From Galbibacter pacificus (GTDB lineage: Bacteria; Bacteroidota; Bacteroidia; Flavobacteriales; Flavobacteriaceae), in assembly GCF_029603165.1 (NCBI RefSeq), contig NZ_JAQSVC010000007.1:186001-250000 (forward strand): 64,000 bases of DNA, in the 5' to 3' direction. This document shows positions 52,942-62,881 of this stretch, one piece after another. The stretch's first letter is position 1; each line of letters begins with the position of its first letter. The notes below the pieces were generated by a model, which saw only the letters and a program-made list of their open reading frames with translations, searched no databases and was not told where the DNA came from. The translations under genes were made by a program, and so were the position numbers.

Positions 52942-55701
52942 ATGAGACCAAAACTACTACTCGTTTTAACTTTAATGTTTAGCGGAATTTGCTTTTCGCA
53001 GGAATTTCAAATAACCGGAAGGGTAATTGACGCAACTACCAAAGAACCCATGGAGGCTTCTACCGTATATGCCGAAAGCATTAAAGATAGCACCATGGTC
53101 TCGTATACAATTTCCGACCAGAAAGGTATTTTTGTCTTGGACCTAAAATCATCAGATAAAGCAGTAAACCTTTTTATTACTTATAATGGTTATCAACCGG
53201 TAAAAAAAATAATTCAGCTTGATAAGCAACATATCGCATTGGGCGAGATTCCATTAAATTTATTGGCAGAAGAACTGGAAGGGGTAAGCGTTGTGGGAGA
53301 ACGTGTTCCCATAACTGTTAAAAAAGATACTTTGGAGTTCAATGCAGATTCTTTTAAAACCCGCCCCGATGCCAATGTGGAAGACGTGTTAAAAAAGCTT
53401 CCCGGTGTGGAGATAGATACCGATGGTAAAATTACCGTTAACGGTAAAGAAGTGAACAAGGTTTTGGTAAACGGTCAAGTGTTTTTCAGTTCAGATCCAA
53501 AAGTGGCTACAAAAAGTCTTCCTAAAGAGATAATCGATAAAATTCAAATATCCGATTCTAAAACAAAAACACAAGAATTTACCGGAGATGATGGCGATGG
53601 AGAGACCAAAACTATTAACCTCACCATAAAAAAAGATAAAAACAAGGGGTATCTGGGGAGATTGGCGGCTGGATATGGCACGGATGAGCGATATCAGGTA
53701 AACGGCCTTTTAAATTATTTTAACGACAAGGAAAGGGTGAGCTTTATTGCGAGCTCAAACAACATTAATAATGCAGGGTTCTCTTTTGATGAGATTTACG
53801 ATATGGTAGGTAATACCCGTGGAGGATATTCTTTTGCAAACGATAATGGCCTTATTAATAATTACGGTCGCGGAATTACTACATCTTCTACCGTTGGTGC
53901 AAGTTATGCAAATGCCGAGAAAGATGCCTACGAATTAAGTGCCAATTACTTTTTTGCATATAGCGATTCCTACAACGACCAAAAAACCGCTAGGGAAAAT
54001 ATTTTGCCCGAAGGAAGTTTTTTTACCAATAGCGAATCCCGTTTTGAAGGTTCAACCAATTCAAACAGGGGAGCTGCAAGCCTGGAATTCGATATAGATG
54101 AAACTTTAAGGATTTCCATTGAACCCATTTTAAACGTAAACAGGACCAATTCATTGGATACCAGTGAAACTACATCTACCAATAACGAAGGGGAACTTAC
54201 CAACGCCAATACCAAACAAACCATAGACGATGGTTTGCAGCGCAGTTTTACCAACCGTATCGATGTTTATAAAAAACTTGACACCGTTGGGAAATTTTTT
54301 AGGCTCTCGTTTTCAAACTATAATTTTAAAAACGATGCCGAGACTAATTTTCAATCGAATCGGGAAATATTTGGTGACGACCCTTCAGAAGAATCGGTAA
54401 ACCAAATGACATTTACAGACAATAAAACTGATACATACGAATTTGAAGCCGCATACAGACAACCGTTGGGAAATAAGTTCTTTCTGGACTTTGAGTATCA
54501 ACTGAACAACAATAATTATGAAAATGAAAGTTCGGTATACGATTTTAATGAAGCAACCGCAGATTACGATAGCTTCAACGACGTATTGAGTACCGATTAT
54601 AAATTTAACGAGATCCAACAACAGCCTTCTTTTGGCATTCGCCGGGACGGTGAAAAATGGCGCTGGAGAGTAAATGGCGAATATGTTTTTACCAGTTTGG
54701 AAAATCAGGATTATTTGCAAGAAGGCTCGTTTACCAAAGATTACAAAAACTTGATGTTTAATGCTTCTTCTAGTTATAAATTCAGTCAGAACAAGCGCTT
54801 AAGGGTTAATTACCGATCCAACTTACGGGTGCCTTCGGTTGGGCAATTGCAACCGGTTCCCAATATAAACAATCCGTTAAATATTATTCAAGGAAATCCA
54901 GACCTAAACCTAGCTACCACACATTCACTTAATTTAAATTACAACAATTATAATTTTAGAGAACATACGGGCCTTTTTGTATACGGGGGCGGGGAAATAG
55001 AAGACGATAAGGTGGTAAGCGTAACCACTACCGATGAAAACCTTTTGCGGACAACAACTTTTACCAATATAAGCGGTAATTATAATGCCTATTTGGGCTT
55101 TGGATATTCAAAACAGATTAAAAAAGACAGTACGTTCAATGCTAAAATAAATTTTCATCCCAACCTTAATTACAACAACGATGTTAGTTTTAATAATGGG
55201 ACGAAGCTTATTTCCAAGCGTTTTAGCGTTACGCCAAGAATTAGCACGACCTTAAATTTTAGGGAGATGTTCGAGATAGAGCCCGGCTATAGTATTACAT
55301 TTAATAATACGCAGTACAATACCAATGCCTTTGAAGATGTGAAGTTTGTATCGCATAGAGCTTCGTTACGAACCACTACTTATTGGCCCGAAAATATTGT
55401 ATGGGGTAATGATATAAGTTATACATATAATGGAAATGTGTCTTCTGATTTTGATAAGGACGTTCTCTTTTGGAACATGAGTTTAGGAGTCCAATTGCTA
55501 AAGAAGAAAGCAACCGTTAAAGTATTGGCATACGACCTGTTGAACCAAAACAACAATACAAGTAGGTCTACCGGAGCCGATTATATCCAAGATTATCAAA
55601 GTACAGTGTTAACGCAGTACTTTATGTTGAGTTTTAGCTTTAAGTTCGACAAGTTTGGGGGTAAAAAACCACAAGATAACAGACGTTTTTATAGAATGTA
55701 A
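52942..55701 (+). CDS. Outer-membrane beta-barrel protein, TonB-receptor-like
   Basis: A 919-residue outer-membrane protein with signal peptide MRPKLLLVLTLMFSGICFS. It has an N-terminal carboxypeptidase-D-like domain (ITGRVIDATTKEPMEASTVY), a plug-like region VEDVLKKLPGVEIDTDGKIT and a large barrel (SFKFDKFGGKKPQDNRRFYRM at the end). It belongs to the beta-barrel family of Bacteroidota TonB-receptor-like proteins (OMP_b-brl_3 type). It is not next to a SusD gene, so its substrate is unknown. A TTTGCCC/GGGCAAA hairpin (52912-52932) ends 9 bases before the start codon. Confidence 0.93.
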   Translation: MRPKLLLVLTLMFSGICFSQEFQITGRVIDATTKEPMEASTVYAESIKDSTMVSYTISDQKGIFVLDLKSSDKAVNLFITYNGYQPVKKIIQLDKQHIALGEIPLNLLAEELEGVSVVGERVPITVKKDTLEFNADSFKTRPDANVEDVLKKLPGVEIDTDGKITVNGKEVNKVLVNGQVFFSSDPKVATKSLPKEIIDKIQISDSKTKTQEFTGDDGDGETKTINLTIKKDKNKGYLGRLAAGYGTDERYQVNGLLNYFNDKERVSFIASSNNINNAGFSFDEIYDMVGNTRGGYSFANDNGLINNYGRGITTSSTVGASYANAEKDAYELSANYFFAYSDSYNDQKTARENILPEGSFFTNSESRFEGSTNSNRGAASLEFDIDETLRISIEPILNVNRTNSLDTSETTSTNNEGELTNANTKQTIDDGLQRSFTNRIDVYKKLDTVGKFFRLSFSNYNFKNDAETNFQSNREIFGDDPSEESVNQMTFTDNKTDTYEFEAAYRQPLGNKFFLDFEYQLNNNNYENESSVYDFNEATADYDSFNDVLSTDYKFNEIQQQPSFGIRRDGEKWRWRVNGEYVFTSLENQDYLQEGSFTKDYKNLMFNASSSYKFSQNKRLRVNYRSNLRVPSVGQLQPVPNINNPLNIIQGNPDLNLATTHSLNLNYNNYNFREHTGLFVYGGGEIEDDKVVSVTTTDENLLRTTTFTNISGNYNAYLGFGYSKQIKKDSTFNAKINFHPNLNYNNDVSFNNGTKLISKRFSVTPRISTTLNFREMFEIEPGYSITFNNTQYNTNAFEDVKFVSHRASLRTTTYWPENIVWGNDISYTYNGNVSSDFDKDVLFWNMSLGVQLLKKKATVKVLAYDLLNQNNNTSRSTGADYIQDYQSTVLTQYFMLSFSFKFDKFGGKKPQDNRRFYRM

Positions 55702-55713
55702 ATAAAATAGAAA

Positions 55714-55753
55714 AGCCCGGAGCATTGTTTCCGGGCTATGTTTCTTATTTTTT
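55714..55753 (+). terminator. Terminator after the beta-barrel gene
   Basis: AGCCCGGA (55714-55721), loop of 8, TCCGGGCT (55730-55737), then a T-rich stretch to 55753, 12 bases past the stop. Confidence 0.7.
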
Positions 55754-55755
55754 AA

Positions 55756-55790
55756 ATTATCAATTATCAATTATCAATTATCAATTATCA
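55756..55790. repeat. Heptanucleotide tandem repeat, five ATTATCA units
   Basis: Five perfect copies of ATTATCA, directly followed by ACTACCA, which carries the stop codon of the minus-strand TPM gene (55792-55794). Read on the minus strand the unit is TGATAAT, so stop codons recur in shifting frames just after the gene end. Confidence 0.9.
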
Positions 55791-55791
55791 A

Positions 55792-56601
55792 CTACCAACT
55801 GCCACCGGCACCTCCGCCACTAAAGCCTCCGCCACCGAAACCACCACCAAAGCCTCCGCCACCGAAACCGCCGCCAGATGAACCTCCGCCAAAGCTTCCG
55901 CCACCACGGCCAAGATTGCTTAGAATAATCATGTCCAATAAATCTATTCCCCCGCCGCGTCTTCCGCGATTTCCACCACCGCGACCACCACGGCCTCGGG
56001 AAAGGATAATGGCAATAATGATAAAAACAATAATTATTAAGAAAAACTTACCGTTACTGTTAGAAGAGTTCCCTTTTCGCTTTTGCGGCGTACCTTTATA
56101 AGTACCGTTAAACAGGTCTATTATGGCATCAGTGCCTTTGTCCAGGCCGACATAATAATCACCTTTTTTAAATTCTGGAATAATTATATTTCGTATAATT
56201 TCCCCATTTATACCGGCCGTAAGCTTTTGTTCCAGCCCATAACCCGGCGAAATCCATATTTTACGTTCTTGTTCGGCTAAAAGTATAAATACACCGTTGT
56301 CTTCCTTAGCCTGGCCAACCCCCCATTTGTGCGCCCATTTTGGTGCTAGCATGCCAATGTTTTCGCCATTAATGGTGGGAACGGTTGCAATTACAATTTG
56401 CGTACTGGTAGTGTCTGCATAATTAATCAGCTTTTGTTCTAAAGCTGTTTTTTGCGAAGCAGCTAAAATATTTGCATAATCATAAACACTTGTCTCTTCG
56501 GCTGGTTTTTCTGGAATATCGAATTGTGCGTATACCGATGAGGTGAAAATACATCCGAAGAAAAATAAAAATAGGGTAAAAGTTTTTTTTAATATCAACA
56601 T
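55792..56601 (-). CDS. TPM-domain membrane protein (YgcG-like)
   Basis: A protein of about 269 residues: start at 56601 (MLILKKTFTLFLFFFGCIFT) with a signal peptide. TPM domain (about 25-160: DYANILAASQKTALEQKLIN, VPTINGENIGMLAPKWAHKW, RKIWISPGYGLEQKLTAG), then a transmembrane helix (FFLIIIVFIIIAIILS) and a long Gly/Ser-rich tail ending AGGSW. TPM proteins often act as membrane-bound assembly or protease-like factors. It lies 1 base from a second TPM gene; a frame extending to 56646 overlaps that gene and is not preferred. Confidence 0.92.
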   Translation of the reverse strand: MLILKKTFTLFLFFFGCIFTSSVYAQFDIPEKPAEETSVYDYANILAASQKTALEQKLINYADTTSTQIVIATVPTINGENIGMLAPKWAHKWGVGQAKEDNGVFILLAEQERKIWISPGYGLEQKLTAGINGEIIRNIIIPEFKKGDYYVGLDKGTDAIIDLFNGTYKGTPQKRKGNSSNSNGKFFLIIIVFIIIAIILSRGRGGRGGGNRGRRGGGIDLLDMIILSNLGRGGGSFGGGSSGGGFGGGGFGGGFGGGGFSGGGAGGSW

Positions 56602-56602
56602 A

Positions 56603-57046
56603 TTAGCTTTTGGAAATTTGGTCTGGAAGTTCGTTAATGTCGTCATGTTGCCAAGGAAAGTGTTCTTGCAGTTCTTTTCCGGCTTTTAGAATGCCTTCTA
56701 CAAGTCCCTCTTTAAACCGTTTGTTCTTAAAGTGCCCTTGAATAATGTCTTTGGTACTATTCCAGAAATCGTCGGGGACTGCCTTGTCAATTCCTTTGTC
56801 GCCATAAATGGCAAAATTTTTGTCTTTAATGGCAACGTAAATCAAGACTCCGTTTTCGTCTTTGGTATTGTCCATTTTAAGCAAATGAAAAACTTCCGCG
56901 GCCCGTTTAAGGGGCGCTGTGTTACTGGATTTTTCTATATGTACCCGGATTTCACCGGAGGTTTCTTTTTCAGCTTGGCGAATAGCTTCTACTATTTCTT
57001 GCTCTTCATCGGCGGTTAAAAAGGCTTCTATTTTAGATGGTGCCAT
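56603..57046 (-). CDS. Second TPM-domain protein (soluble)
   Basis: About 147 residues from 57046 (MAPSKIEAFLTADEEQEIVE), no signal peptide. TPM core ETSGEIRVHIEKSS, DENGVLIYVAIKDKNFAIYG, IDKAVPDDFWNSTKDIIQGH. Lies between lemA and the exported TPM protein in the same order seen in many Bacteroidota (lemA, TPM, TPM). The hairpin at 57078-57108 separates it from lemA. Confidence 0.9.
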   Translation of the reverse strand: MAPSKIEAFLTADEEQEIVEAIRQAEKETSGEIRVHIEKSSNTAPLKRAAEVFHLLKMDNTKDENGVLIYVAIKDKNFAIYGDKGIDKAVPDDFWNSTKDIIQGHFKNKRFKEGLVEGILKAGKELQEHFPWQHDDINELPDQISKS

Positions 57047-57077
57047 GCCAGTAATTTTAGGTTGTATCTGTAAATTA

Positions 57078-57108
57078 AAAAGGTGCTTGATATATGCAAG
57101 CACCTTTT
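57078..57108 (-). terminator. Hairpin between lemA and the TPM genes
   Basis: AAAAGGTGCTTG (57078-57089), loop, CAAGCACCTTTT (57097-57108): perfect 12-bp arms with T runs on both sides. No -7 box was seen for the TPM genes, so partial read-through is likely. Confidence 0.8.
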
Positions 57109-57114
57109 GTGTTT

Positions 57115-57723
57115 TTATTTTTCGTCGTTAAAGTCAAATTGAACGTCCACTGGTTTTTCGGCGCCTGCTTCGGCATCGAAATATGGTTTTCCTTCAAACC
57201 CGAACCAACCGGCCAGGATAGAATTCGGAAATGTTTTTACGTGGTTGTTGTATGGTTTTATGGCTTCGTTATAGCGGACCCTTGCCGTTTGGATTGAGTT
57301 TTCCGTACTTGTAAGCTCGTCCTGTAATTTTAAAAAGTTCTGGTTTGCCTTTAGCTCTGGATAGCGTTCTACTGTTACCAATAAACGGCTCAAGGCACTG
57401 CTCAACCCACCTTGAACTTGGTTAAACTGCTCCAATTGTTCGGGCGTTATGTTTTCTGGGTTGATGTTTACCGAAGTAGCTTTGGCACGGGCCTCGATAA
57501 CATCGGTAAGTGTATTTCTTTCAAAATCGGCGGCACCTTTTACGGTATTTACCAGATTGCCAATAAGGTCATTTCTGCGTTGGTAAGATGTTTGAACATT
57601 TCCCCATGCTTCAGAAACGTTCTCATTAAGTCGTATAGCTTCGTTATTAAAACCAACGGCCCAATTGTATATTCCAAAGGCAATAATGGCCAGCACAATT
57701 AAACCAATAATCCATTTTTTCAT
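57115..57723 (-). CDS. lemA: LemA family protein
   Basis: A 202-residue membrane-anchored helical protein: N-terminal transmembrane helix (WIIGLIVLAIIAFGIYNWAV), then VSEAWGNVQTSYQRRNDLIG and VTVERYPELKANQNFLKLQD, which are strong LemA signatures, then RVRYNEAIKPYNNHVKTFPN. Function unknown; in this clade it is always near TPM-domain genes. Confidence 0.95.
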   Translation of the reverse strand: MKKWIIGLIVLAIIAFGIYNWAVGFNNEAIRLNENVSEAWGNVQTSYQRRNDLIGNLVNTVKGAADFERNTLTDVIEARAKATSVNINPENITPEQLEQFNQVQGGLSSALSRLLVTVERYPELKANQNFLKLQDELTSTENSIQTARVRYNEAIKPYNNHVKTFPNSILAGWFGFEGKPYFDAEAGAEKPVDVQFDFNDEK

Positions 57724-57828
57724 TTGTTGTAATTTTTTAATTAGTTAATTTTTAAGTTGAAAGGCTTGTTGACCCTTTTAAAATTTTGAGTCAAAATTCA
57801 GCAATAAAAATGAGATATAGAAATAAAT

Positions 57829-58158
57829 TTATAACTGATCTTTAATTTTTGCGAGTTCCGCCTTGACTCCTTCCAATTTACGAATTATCTCATAATTGGA
57901 GAGGGTTTTTTGTTTTTGTTCTTTTAAGTGAAGTTTTGCACCGTCTAACGTAAAGCCGCGTTCTTTTACAAGATGATAAATAAGCCCGAGGTTTTTTACA
58001 TCTTCTTGGGTAAACTTTCTATTTCCCTTTGCATTTTTCTTGGGTTTTAGAACGTCAAATTCTTTGTCCCAAAAACGAATCAGGGAGGTGTTTACGTCAA
58101 AGGCCTTGGCAACCTCGCCAATGCTGTAATATAATTTTTCGGGAAGGTTTATATGCAT
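57829..58158 (-). CDS. MerR-family transcriptional regulator
   Basis: A 109-residue regulator made of little more than the MerR helix-turn-helix (YYSIGEVAKAFDVNTSLIRF to NRKFTQEDVKNLGLIYHLVK) and a coiled tail. No effector domain. The start codon overlaps the stop of the M23 peptidase gene by one base (ATGCATTA region at 58155-58160), so the two are translated together. Confidence 0.92.
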   Translation of the reverse strand: MHINLPEKLYYSIGEVAKAFDVNTSLIRFWDKEFDVLKPKKNAKGNRKFTQEDVKNLGLIYHLVKERGFTLDGAKLHLKEQKQKTLSNYEIIRKLEGVKAELAKIKDQL

Positions 58159-59135
58159 TAGTCAAGTGATTGGTTTTCTTGTGATGCAGCATGTAGCAAC
58201 GCTTCGTATTCTTCAGCAGATAACGACCCGTAATAGAAGTTAATAGGATTTATTCTGTTGCCGTCCTTCCATACTTCATAATGGCAATGTGGTGCTTGCG
58301 ATCTTCCGGTACTGCCCACAAACCCAATGAGGTCTCCACGTTTTACTTTTTGTCCTTTTCTAACATTGTATTTGCTCAGGTGGGCATACAGGCTCATGTA
58401 CCCAAAACCATGATCGATCCTAATGTGCTCCCCAAACCCGGACGACTTGTTGTCGGCACGGATTACCACGCCGTCTCCGGTTGCGTATATTGGGGTTCCC
58501 CGAGGGGCGGTAAAATCCATTCCATAATGCATTTTTCGCACTTTTGTAAATGGGTCGGAGCGCCACCCGTAACCAGAGGCCATTCTGGTAAGGTCTTCAT
58601 TGCTTACGGGCTGGATGGCCGGAATTGCGGCCAGTAATTTTTCTTTCTCCTTTGCCAGTTCTGTAATTTCATCTAAAGATTTAGATTGGATTACCAACCG
58701 TTTTTGAAGTATCTCAAGTTTCTTTGTAACATCTACAATAAGTTCGGAGTTGTTAAACCCTTCCAGGCTCTTGTACCGGTTTACACCGCCAAACCCGGCA
58801 GTACGTTGTTCTTTGGGAATCGGGCTGGCTTCAAAATAAAGGCGGTAAATATTATTGTCGCGGTCTTCTATATTTGCCAGGACATCTTCCATTTGTGTCA
58901 TTTTTTTATTCAACAACTCAAATTGAAATTCATAATTTTTTAATTCCCGGGCCTGCGAAAGTTCTTTTGGAGTATTGATTAAATTGGTGTTCAAGAGGAT
59001 CAACAAACAAATTCCCCCGAATAAAAAAGCAGCCAGTACAAATAAGCTAATATTAATGACCCTTTTACCCTTTTTTGGTTCAATCCTCCTATAGGATAAT
59101 GTTTCAGAATCGTAATAATATTTTACCTTCGCCAT
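58158..59135 (-). CDS. M23-family peptidase (LytM/EnvC-like), membrane-anchored
   Basis: A 325-residue cell-wall peptidase. N-terminal transmembrane helix at about 28-52 (VINISLFVLAAFLFGGICLL), a coiled-coil stalk (about 60-180), then the zinc domain. Metal ligands: HYGMDFTAPRG (His, Asp) and HCHYEVWKDG (HxH), with SLYAHLSK between. Cleaves peptidoglycan cross-links or activates amidases. Upstream minus-strand -7 box TATATTTG (59203 to 59196). Confidence 0.94.
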   Translation of the reverse strand: MAKVKYYYDSETLSYRRIEPKKGKRVINISLFVLAAFLFGGICLLILLNTNLINTPKELSQARELKNYEFQFELLNKKMTQMEDVLANIEDRDNNIYRLYFEASPIPKEQRTAGFGGVNRYKSLEGFNNSELIVDVTKKLEILQKRLVIQSKSLDEITELAKEKEKLLAAIPAIQPVSNEDLTRMASGYGWRSDPFTKVRKMHYGMDFTAPRGTPIYATGDGVVIRADNKSSGFGEHIRIDHGFGYMSLYAHLSKYNVRKGQKVKRGDLIGFVGSTGRSQAPHCHYEVWKDGNRINPINFYYGSLSAEEYEALLHAASQENQSLD

Positions 59136-59195
59136 TAGTTTAAAAGTTCTATTTTTGCCAGAAGAATGTTATACACTCTAAACTGCGTAACGAGC

Positions 59196-59203
59196 AAATA
59201 TAT
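59196..59203 (-). promoter_or_regulatory. -7 box of the M23 peptidase-MerR operon
   Basis: CAAATATA on the plus strand reads TATATTTG on the minus, an exact match, 60 bases before the peptidase start codon. Confidence 0.55.
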
Positions 59204-59253
59204 AAATTGTTTTTTCAGTGAGTGTAATTTTTAGAAAAAGTTAAGATTTTATG

Positions 59254-61869
59254 ATGAAATCCAGAGAGATAAGGAAGCAGTTTTTAGATTTTTTTAATGA
59301 TAAAGGACATGCCATTGTGCCGTCTGCCCCAATGGTAATAAAAGACGATCCTACACTAATGTTTACCAATGCCGGGATGAATCAATTTAAAGAATTCTTC
59401 CTTGGCAATAAAGCCCCAAAAAACAACCGTGTTACAGATACTCAAAAATGTTTGCGCGTAAGCGGCAAGCATAATGATTTGGAAGAAGTGGGCAAGGACA
59501 CCTATCACCATACTATGTTCGAGATGCTCGGGAACTGGAGTTTTGGCGATTACTTTAAAAAAGACGCTATTGCCTGGGCTTGGGAATTATTGACCAAAAT
59601 ATATAAAATAGATAAAGACATTCTTTACGTAACTGTTTTTGAAGGTGCCGATGCCGAAGGGCTTCCCGTAGATCAGGAAGCTTACGATCTTTGGAAAGCC
59701 ATTGTACCGGAAGACCGTATTATCCTTGGAAACAAAAATGATAATTTTTGGGAAATGGGCGATCAAGGCCCATGCGGACCTTCGTCCGAAATTCATGTAG
59801 ACATCCGGTCGGAAGAAGAAAAAGCCAAAACCCCTGGAAAAGATTTGGTAAATCAAGACCATCCGCAGGTTGTAGAAATATGGAACCTGGTTTTTATGGA
59901 GTTTAACCGCAAAGCAGATGGTTCGCTTGAAAAATTACCGGCCCAGCATGTTGATACGGGAATGGGGTTTGAACGTTTGTGCATGGTGCTTCAGGATAAA
60001 AAAAGTAATTACGACACAGATGTTTTTACACCGCTTATCAGGGAAATAGAAACCATTACCAATGCTAAATACAATAAAGAGGAAGAAATAAATATTGCCA
60101 TTCGGGTAATAGCCGATCATGTTAGGGCGGTATCTTTTGCCATTGCCGACGGGCAATTGCCCAGCAATACCGGGGCTGGGTACGTAATCCGAAGGATTTT
60201 GCGACGCGCAATCCGCTACGGATTTACGTTCTTAAACCAAAAAGAACCTTTTATCTATAAATTGGTCGATACGCTTATCAAGCAAATGCACGAATTTTTC
60301 CCCGAATTGAAAAAAGAAAAAAATATTATCGTCAACGTTATAAAAGAAGAAGAAAGCTCTTTTTTAAGGACCTTGGCCCAAGGCTTGGTGCTGCTTGACA
60401 ATATTATAAGCACAAATGACGGAAAAATTATTTCGGGGGCCAAAGCTTTTGAGTTGTACGATACCTATGGTTTCCCGATAGACTTAACGGCATTGATCCT
60501 TGAGGAAAAAGGGTATGGGCTGGACGAAGAAGGGTTTTTGGAAGAATTAGAAAAACAGAAAAACCGCTCTAGGGCCGCTACAAAAGTCGAAACCGGAGAC
60601 TGGGAAGTCTTGATAGACGATCCAATTGAAGAATTTGTGGGGTACGATACTTTGGAAACCCAAGTACGCTTAACACGTTACCGTAAAGTAGCTAGTAAAA
60701 AAGAAGGGGAAATGTATCAATTGGTATTCAACATCACCCCTTTTTATGCCGAAGGTGGTGGACAGGTTGGAGATAAAGGCTATTTGGAATCTCCCAACGG
60801 AGATGTTGTTTACATTATAGACACCAAAAAGGAGAACAACCTGATAATCCATTTATCCAAAAATCTTCCCAAAAACCTAAACGATACTTTTAAGGCGGTT
60901 GTAGATACCAAACAGCGCAACCGTACCGCAGCAAACCATACGGCAACGCATTTATTGCATCAGGCGTTGCGTAGTGTTTTAGGTTCCCATGTTGAGCAAA
61001 AAGGAAGCATGGTGCACAGCGGGTATTTGCGTTTTGACTTCTCTCATTTCAGTAAGGTTACCGCAGAAGAATTAACACAGGTTGAAGATTTTGTAAATGC
61101 CCGTATCCGGGAACAATTGCCATTGCAGGAAAATAGGGCGACACCATTTCAAGAGGCGGTCAACCAAGGAGCAATGGCGTTGTTTGGTGAAAAATACGGC
61201 GATTTGGTGCGTACCGTTAAATTTGGTGAAAGCATAGAACTGTGCGGGGGAACACATGTAAAAAATACAGGAGACATATGGCATTTTATCATTACTGGGG
61301 AAAGTGCCGTTGCCGCAGGGGTAAGGCGTATAGAAGCCATTACTTTTGATGCTGCCAAAGAGTATTTTGCCAACCAAACAGATGCCTATAATCAAGTAAA
61401 GGCAGTGCTTAAAAGCAATGCTACAGATCCCGTAAAGGCCATAACGGCGCTTCAGGACGAAAATATAGCCTTGAAAAAACAAGTGGAACAGCTTTTAAAG
61501 GATAAAGCAAAAGGACTTAAGACTGAATTGAAAGCAATGCTTGAAGATGTTAACGGGGTTAAGTTCTTGGCCACAAAAGTTGCATTAGATCAAGGAAGCA
61601 TAAAAGACCTTGCCTTTGAAATGGGCAATGAATACAATAATCTGTATTTGCTTTTTGCTTCTGAAAACGATGGTAAAGTCATGCTTACCTGTTACGTTTC
61701 CAAAGAAATGGTGAAAGAAAAAAACCTAAATGCAGGTCAAATTGTAAGGGAGTTGGGCAAACTAATTCAAGGCGGCGGCGGCGGACAGCCATTTTTTGCT
61801 ACAGCAGGTGGGAGAAATCCAGAAGGTATCCCCGAAGCATTAAAAAAGGCTAAAGATTATATTTTATAA
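59254..61869 (+). CDS. alaS: Alanyl-tRNA synthetase
   Basis: An 871-residue class II synthetase. Start [20 protein letters not shown] (a second ATG directly upstream at 59251 is possible). Seen: class II motifs with [15 protein letters not shown] and [20 protein letters not shown], editing-site HTATHLLH (about 570) and CGGTHV (about 665), then a C-Ala domain ending [14 protein letters not shown]. Divergent from the M23 peptidase gene. Confidence 0.99.
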   Translation: MKSREIRKQFLDFFNDKGHAIVPSAPMVIKDDPTLMFTNAGMNQFKEFFLGNKAPKNNRVTDTQKCLRVSGKHNDLEEVGKDTYHHTMFEMLGNWSFGDYFKKDAIAWAWELLTKIYKIDKDILYVTVFEGADAEGLPVDQEAYDLWKAIVPEDRIILGNKNDNFWEMGDQGPCGPSSEIHVDIRSEEEKAKTPGKDLVNQDHPQVVEIWNLVFMEFNRKADGSLEKLPAQHVDTGMGFERLCMVLQDKKSNYDTDVFTPLIREIETITNAKYNKEEEINIAIRVIADHVRAVSFAIADGQLPSNTGAGYVIRRILRRAIRYGFTFLNQKEPFIYKLVDTLIKQMHEFFPELKKEKNIIVNVIKEEESSFLRTLAQGLVLLDNIISTNDGKIISGAKAFELYDTYGFPIDLTALILEEKGYGLDEEGFLEELEKQKNRSRAATKVETGDWEVLIDDPIEEFVGYDTLETQVRLTRYRKVASKKEGEMYQLVFNITPFYAEGGGQVGDKGYLESPNGDVVYIIDTKKENNLIIHLSKNLPKNLNDTFKAVVDTKQRNRTAANHTATHLLHQALRSVLGSHVEQKGSMVHSGYLRFDFSHFSKVTAEELTQVEDFVNARIREQLPLQENRATPFQEAVNQGAMALFGEKYGDLVRTVKFGESIELCGGTHVKNTGDIWHFIITGESAVAAGVRRIEAITFDAAKEYFANQTDAYNQVKAVLKSNATDPVKAITALQDENIALKKQVEQLLKDKAKGLKTELKAMLEDVNGVKFLATKVALDQGSIKDLAFEMGNEYNNLYLLFASENDGKVMLTCYVSKEMVKEKNLNAGQIVRELGKLIQGGGGGQPFFATAGGRNPEGIPEALKKAKDYIL

Positions 61870-61929
61870 GAATACTTTTTGAAAAGTTTCAGGCCGGTTT
61901 ATTAAATGTTTTAATTTGAAGGAAGATAG

Positions 61930-62877
61930 ATGAAACTACAAACACAAATACCTTTAAAAGTAGCAGAAAATACCATAGATTACAATTCTAAAGTGTTTTT
62001 AATGGGTTCGTGTTTTGTGGAGAACATAGGAGAAAAACTTCAATATTTTAAGTTTCAAAACCTTGTAAATCCGTTTGGGATTATATTTCATCCCGTGGCT
62101 ATGGAGCATTTGCTGGACCGTGTGGTAAAGGAGAGGTTTTTTACCGTTGATGACATTTTTTATTTAAATGAGCGTTGGCAATGCTTTGAGGTACATTCCG
62201 AGATGGGAAATAGCTCAAAAGAAGCCTTTTTAGACCACTTGAACACTTCCTTGGAAGCTTTGAAGGCTTTCTTGCAGGAAGCATCGCATGTTGTTATCAC
62301 CTTGGGGACGGCCTGGGGCTATCGCCATATGGAACAAGGAAAAATTGTTGCCAATTGCCATAAAGTCCCTCAAAAATGTTTTCAGAAAGAGTTAATGGAA
62401 GTAAATGCGCTTAGTCTCTCATTAAAACGGACAACATCACTTTTGCTATCGTTAAACCCGGAGATTGAAATCATTTTCACGGTATCGCCGGTACGCCATA
62501 TTAAAGATGGATTTGTAGAGAACCAGTTGAGCAAAGCACATTTAATAGCAGCCGTACACCAAATAATAACTGGTGAAAAAAGGTTGCATTGTTTCCCTTC
62601 CTATGAAATTATGATGGACGAGCTCCGCGATTACCGTTTTTATGCCGAAGATATGCTTCATCCCAATGAAACAGCCGTAAAATATATCTGGAAAAAGTTT
62701 CAGGATGTTTGGATCGACCATGAAAGTTTGCCTATAATGAAAGAGGTGGAAAAAGTGCAAAATGGGTTGCAGCACCGACCTTTTAACCGGGAAAGTGAAG
62801 AATATAAGAAGTTTCAATTAAAACTTCAGCAGAAAATTGTGTACCTTTCAAGTACATATCCTCATATTCAATTTTAA
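61930..62877 (+). CDS. GSCFA-domain protein
   Basis: A 315-residue protein named for its motif, here MGSCFVENIGEKL (about 25-37), then FQNLVNPFGIIFHPVAMEHL. This domain has an SGNH-hydrolase-like fold and is common in Bacteroidota and Proteobacteria; the role is unclear. FYAEDMLHPNETAVKYIWKK near the C-terminus could supply the His of an esterase-like triad. 60 bases after alaS, followed after 4 bases by the DUF4230 gene. Confidence 0.9.
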   Translation: MKLQTQIPLKVAENTIDYNSKVFLMGSCFVENIGEKLQYFKFQNLVNPFGIIFHPVAMEHLLDRVVKERFFTVDDIFYLNERWQCFEVHSEMGNSSKEAFLDHLNTSLEALKAFLQEASHVVITLGTAWGYRHMEQGKIVANCHKVPQKCFQKELMEVNALSLSLKRTTSLLLSLNPEIEIIFTVSPVRHIKDGFVENQLSKAHLIAAVHQIITGEKRLHCFPSYEIMMDELRDYRFYAEDMLHPNETAVKYIWKKFQDVWIDHESLPIMKEVEKVQNGLQHRPFNRESEEYKKFQLKLQQKIVYLSSTYPHIQF

Positions 62878-62881
62878 TAAT

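Noticed and set aside
55756-55790. Tandem repeat as a CRISPR array
   Set aside because: The unit is 7 bp with no spacers.
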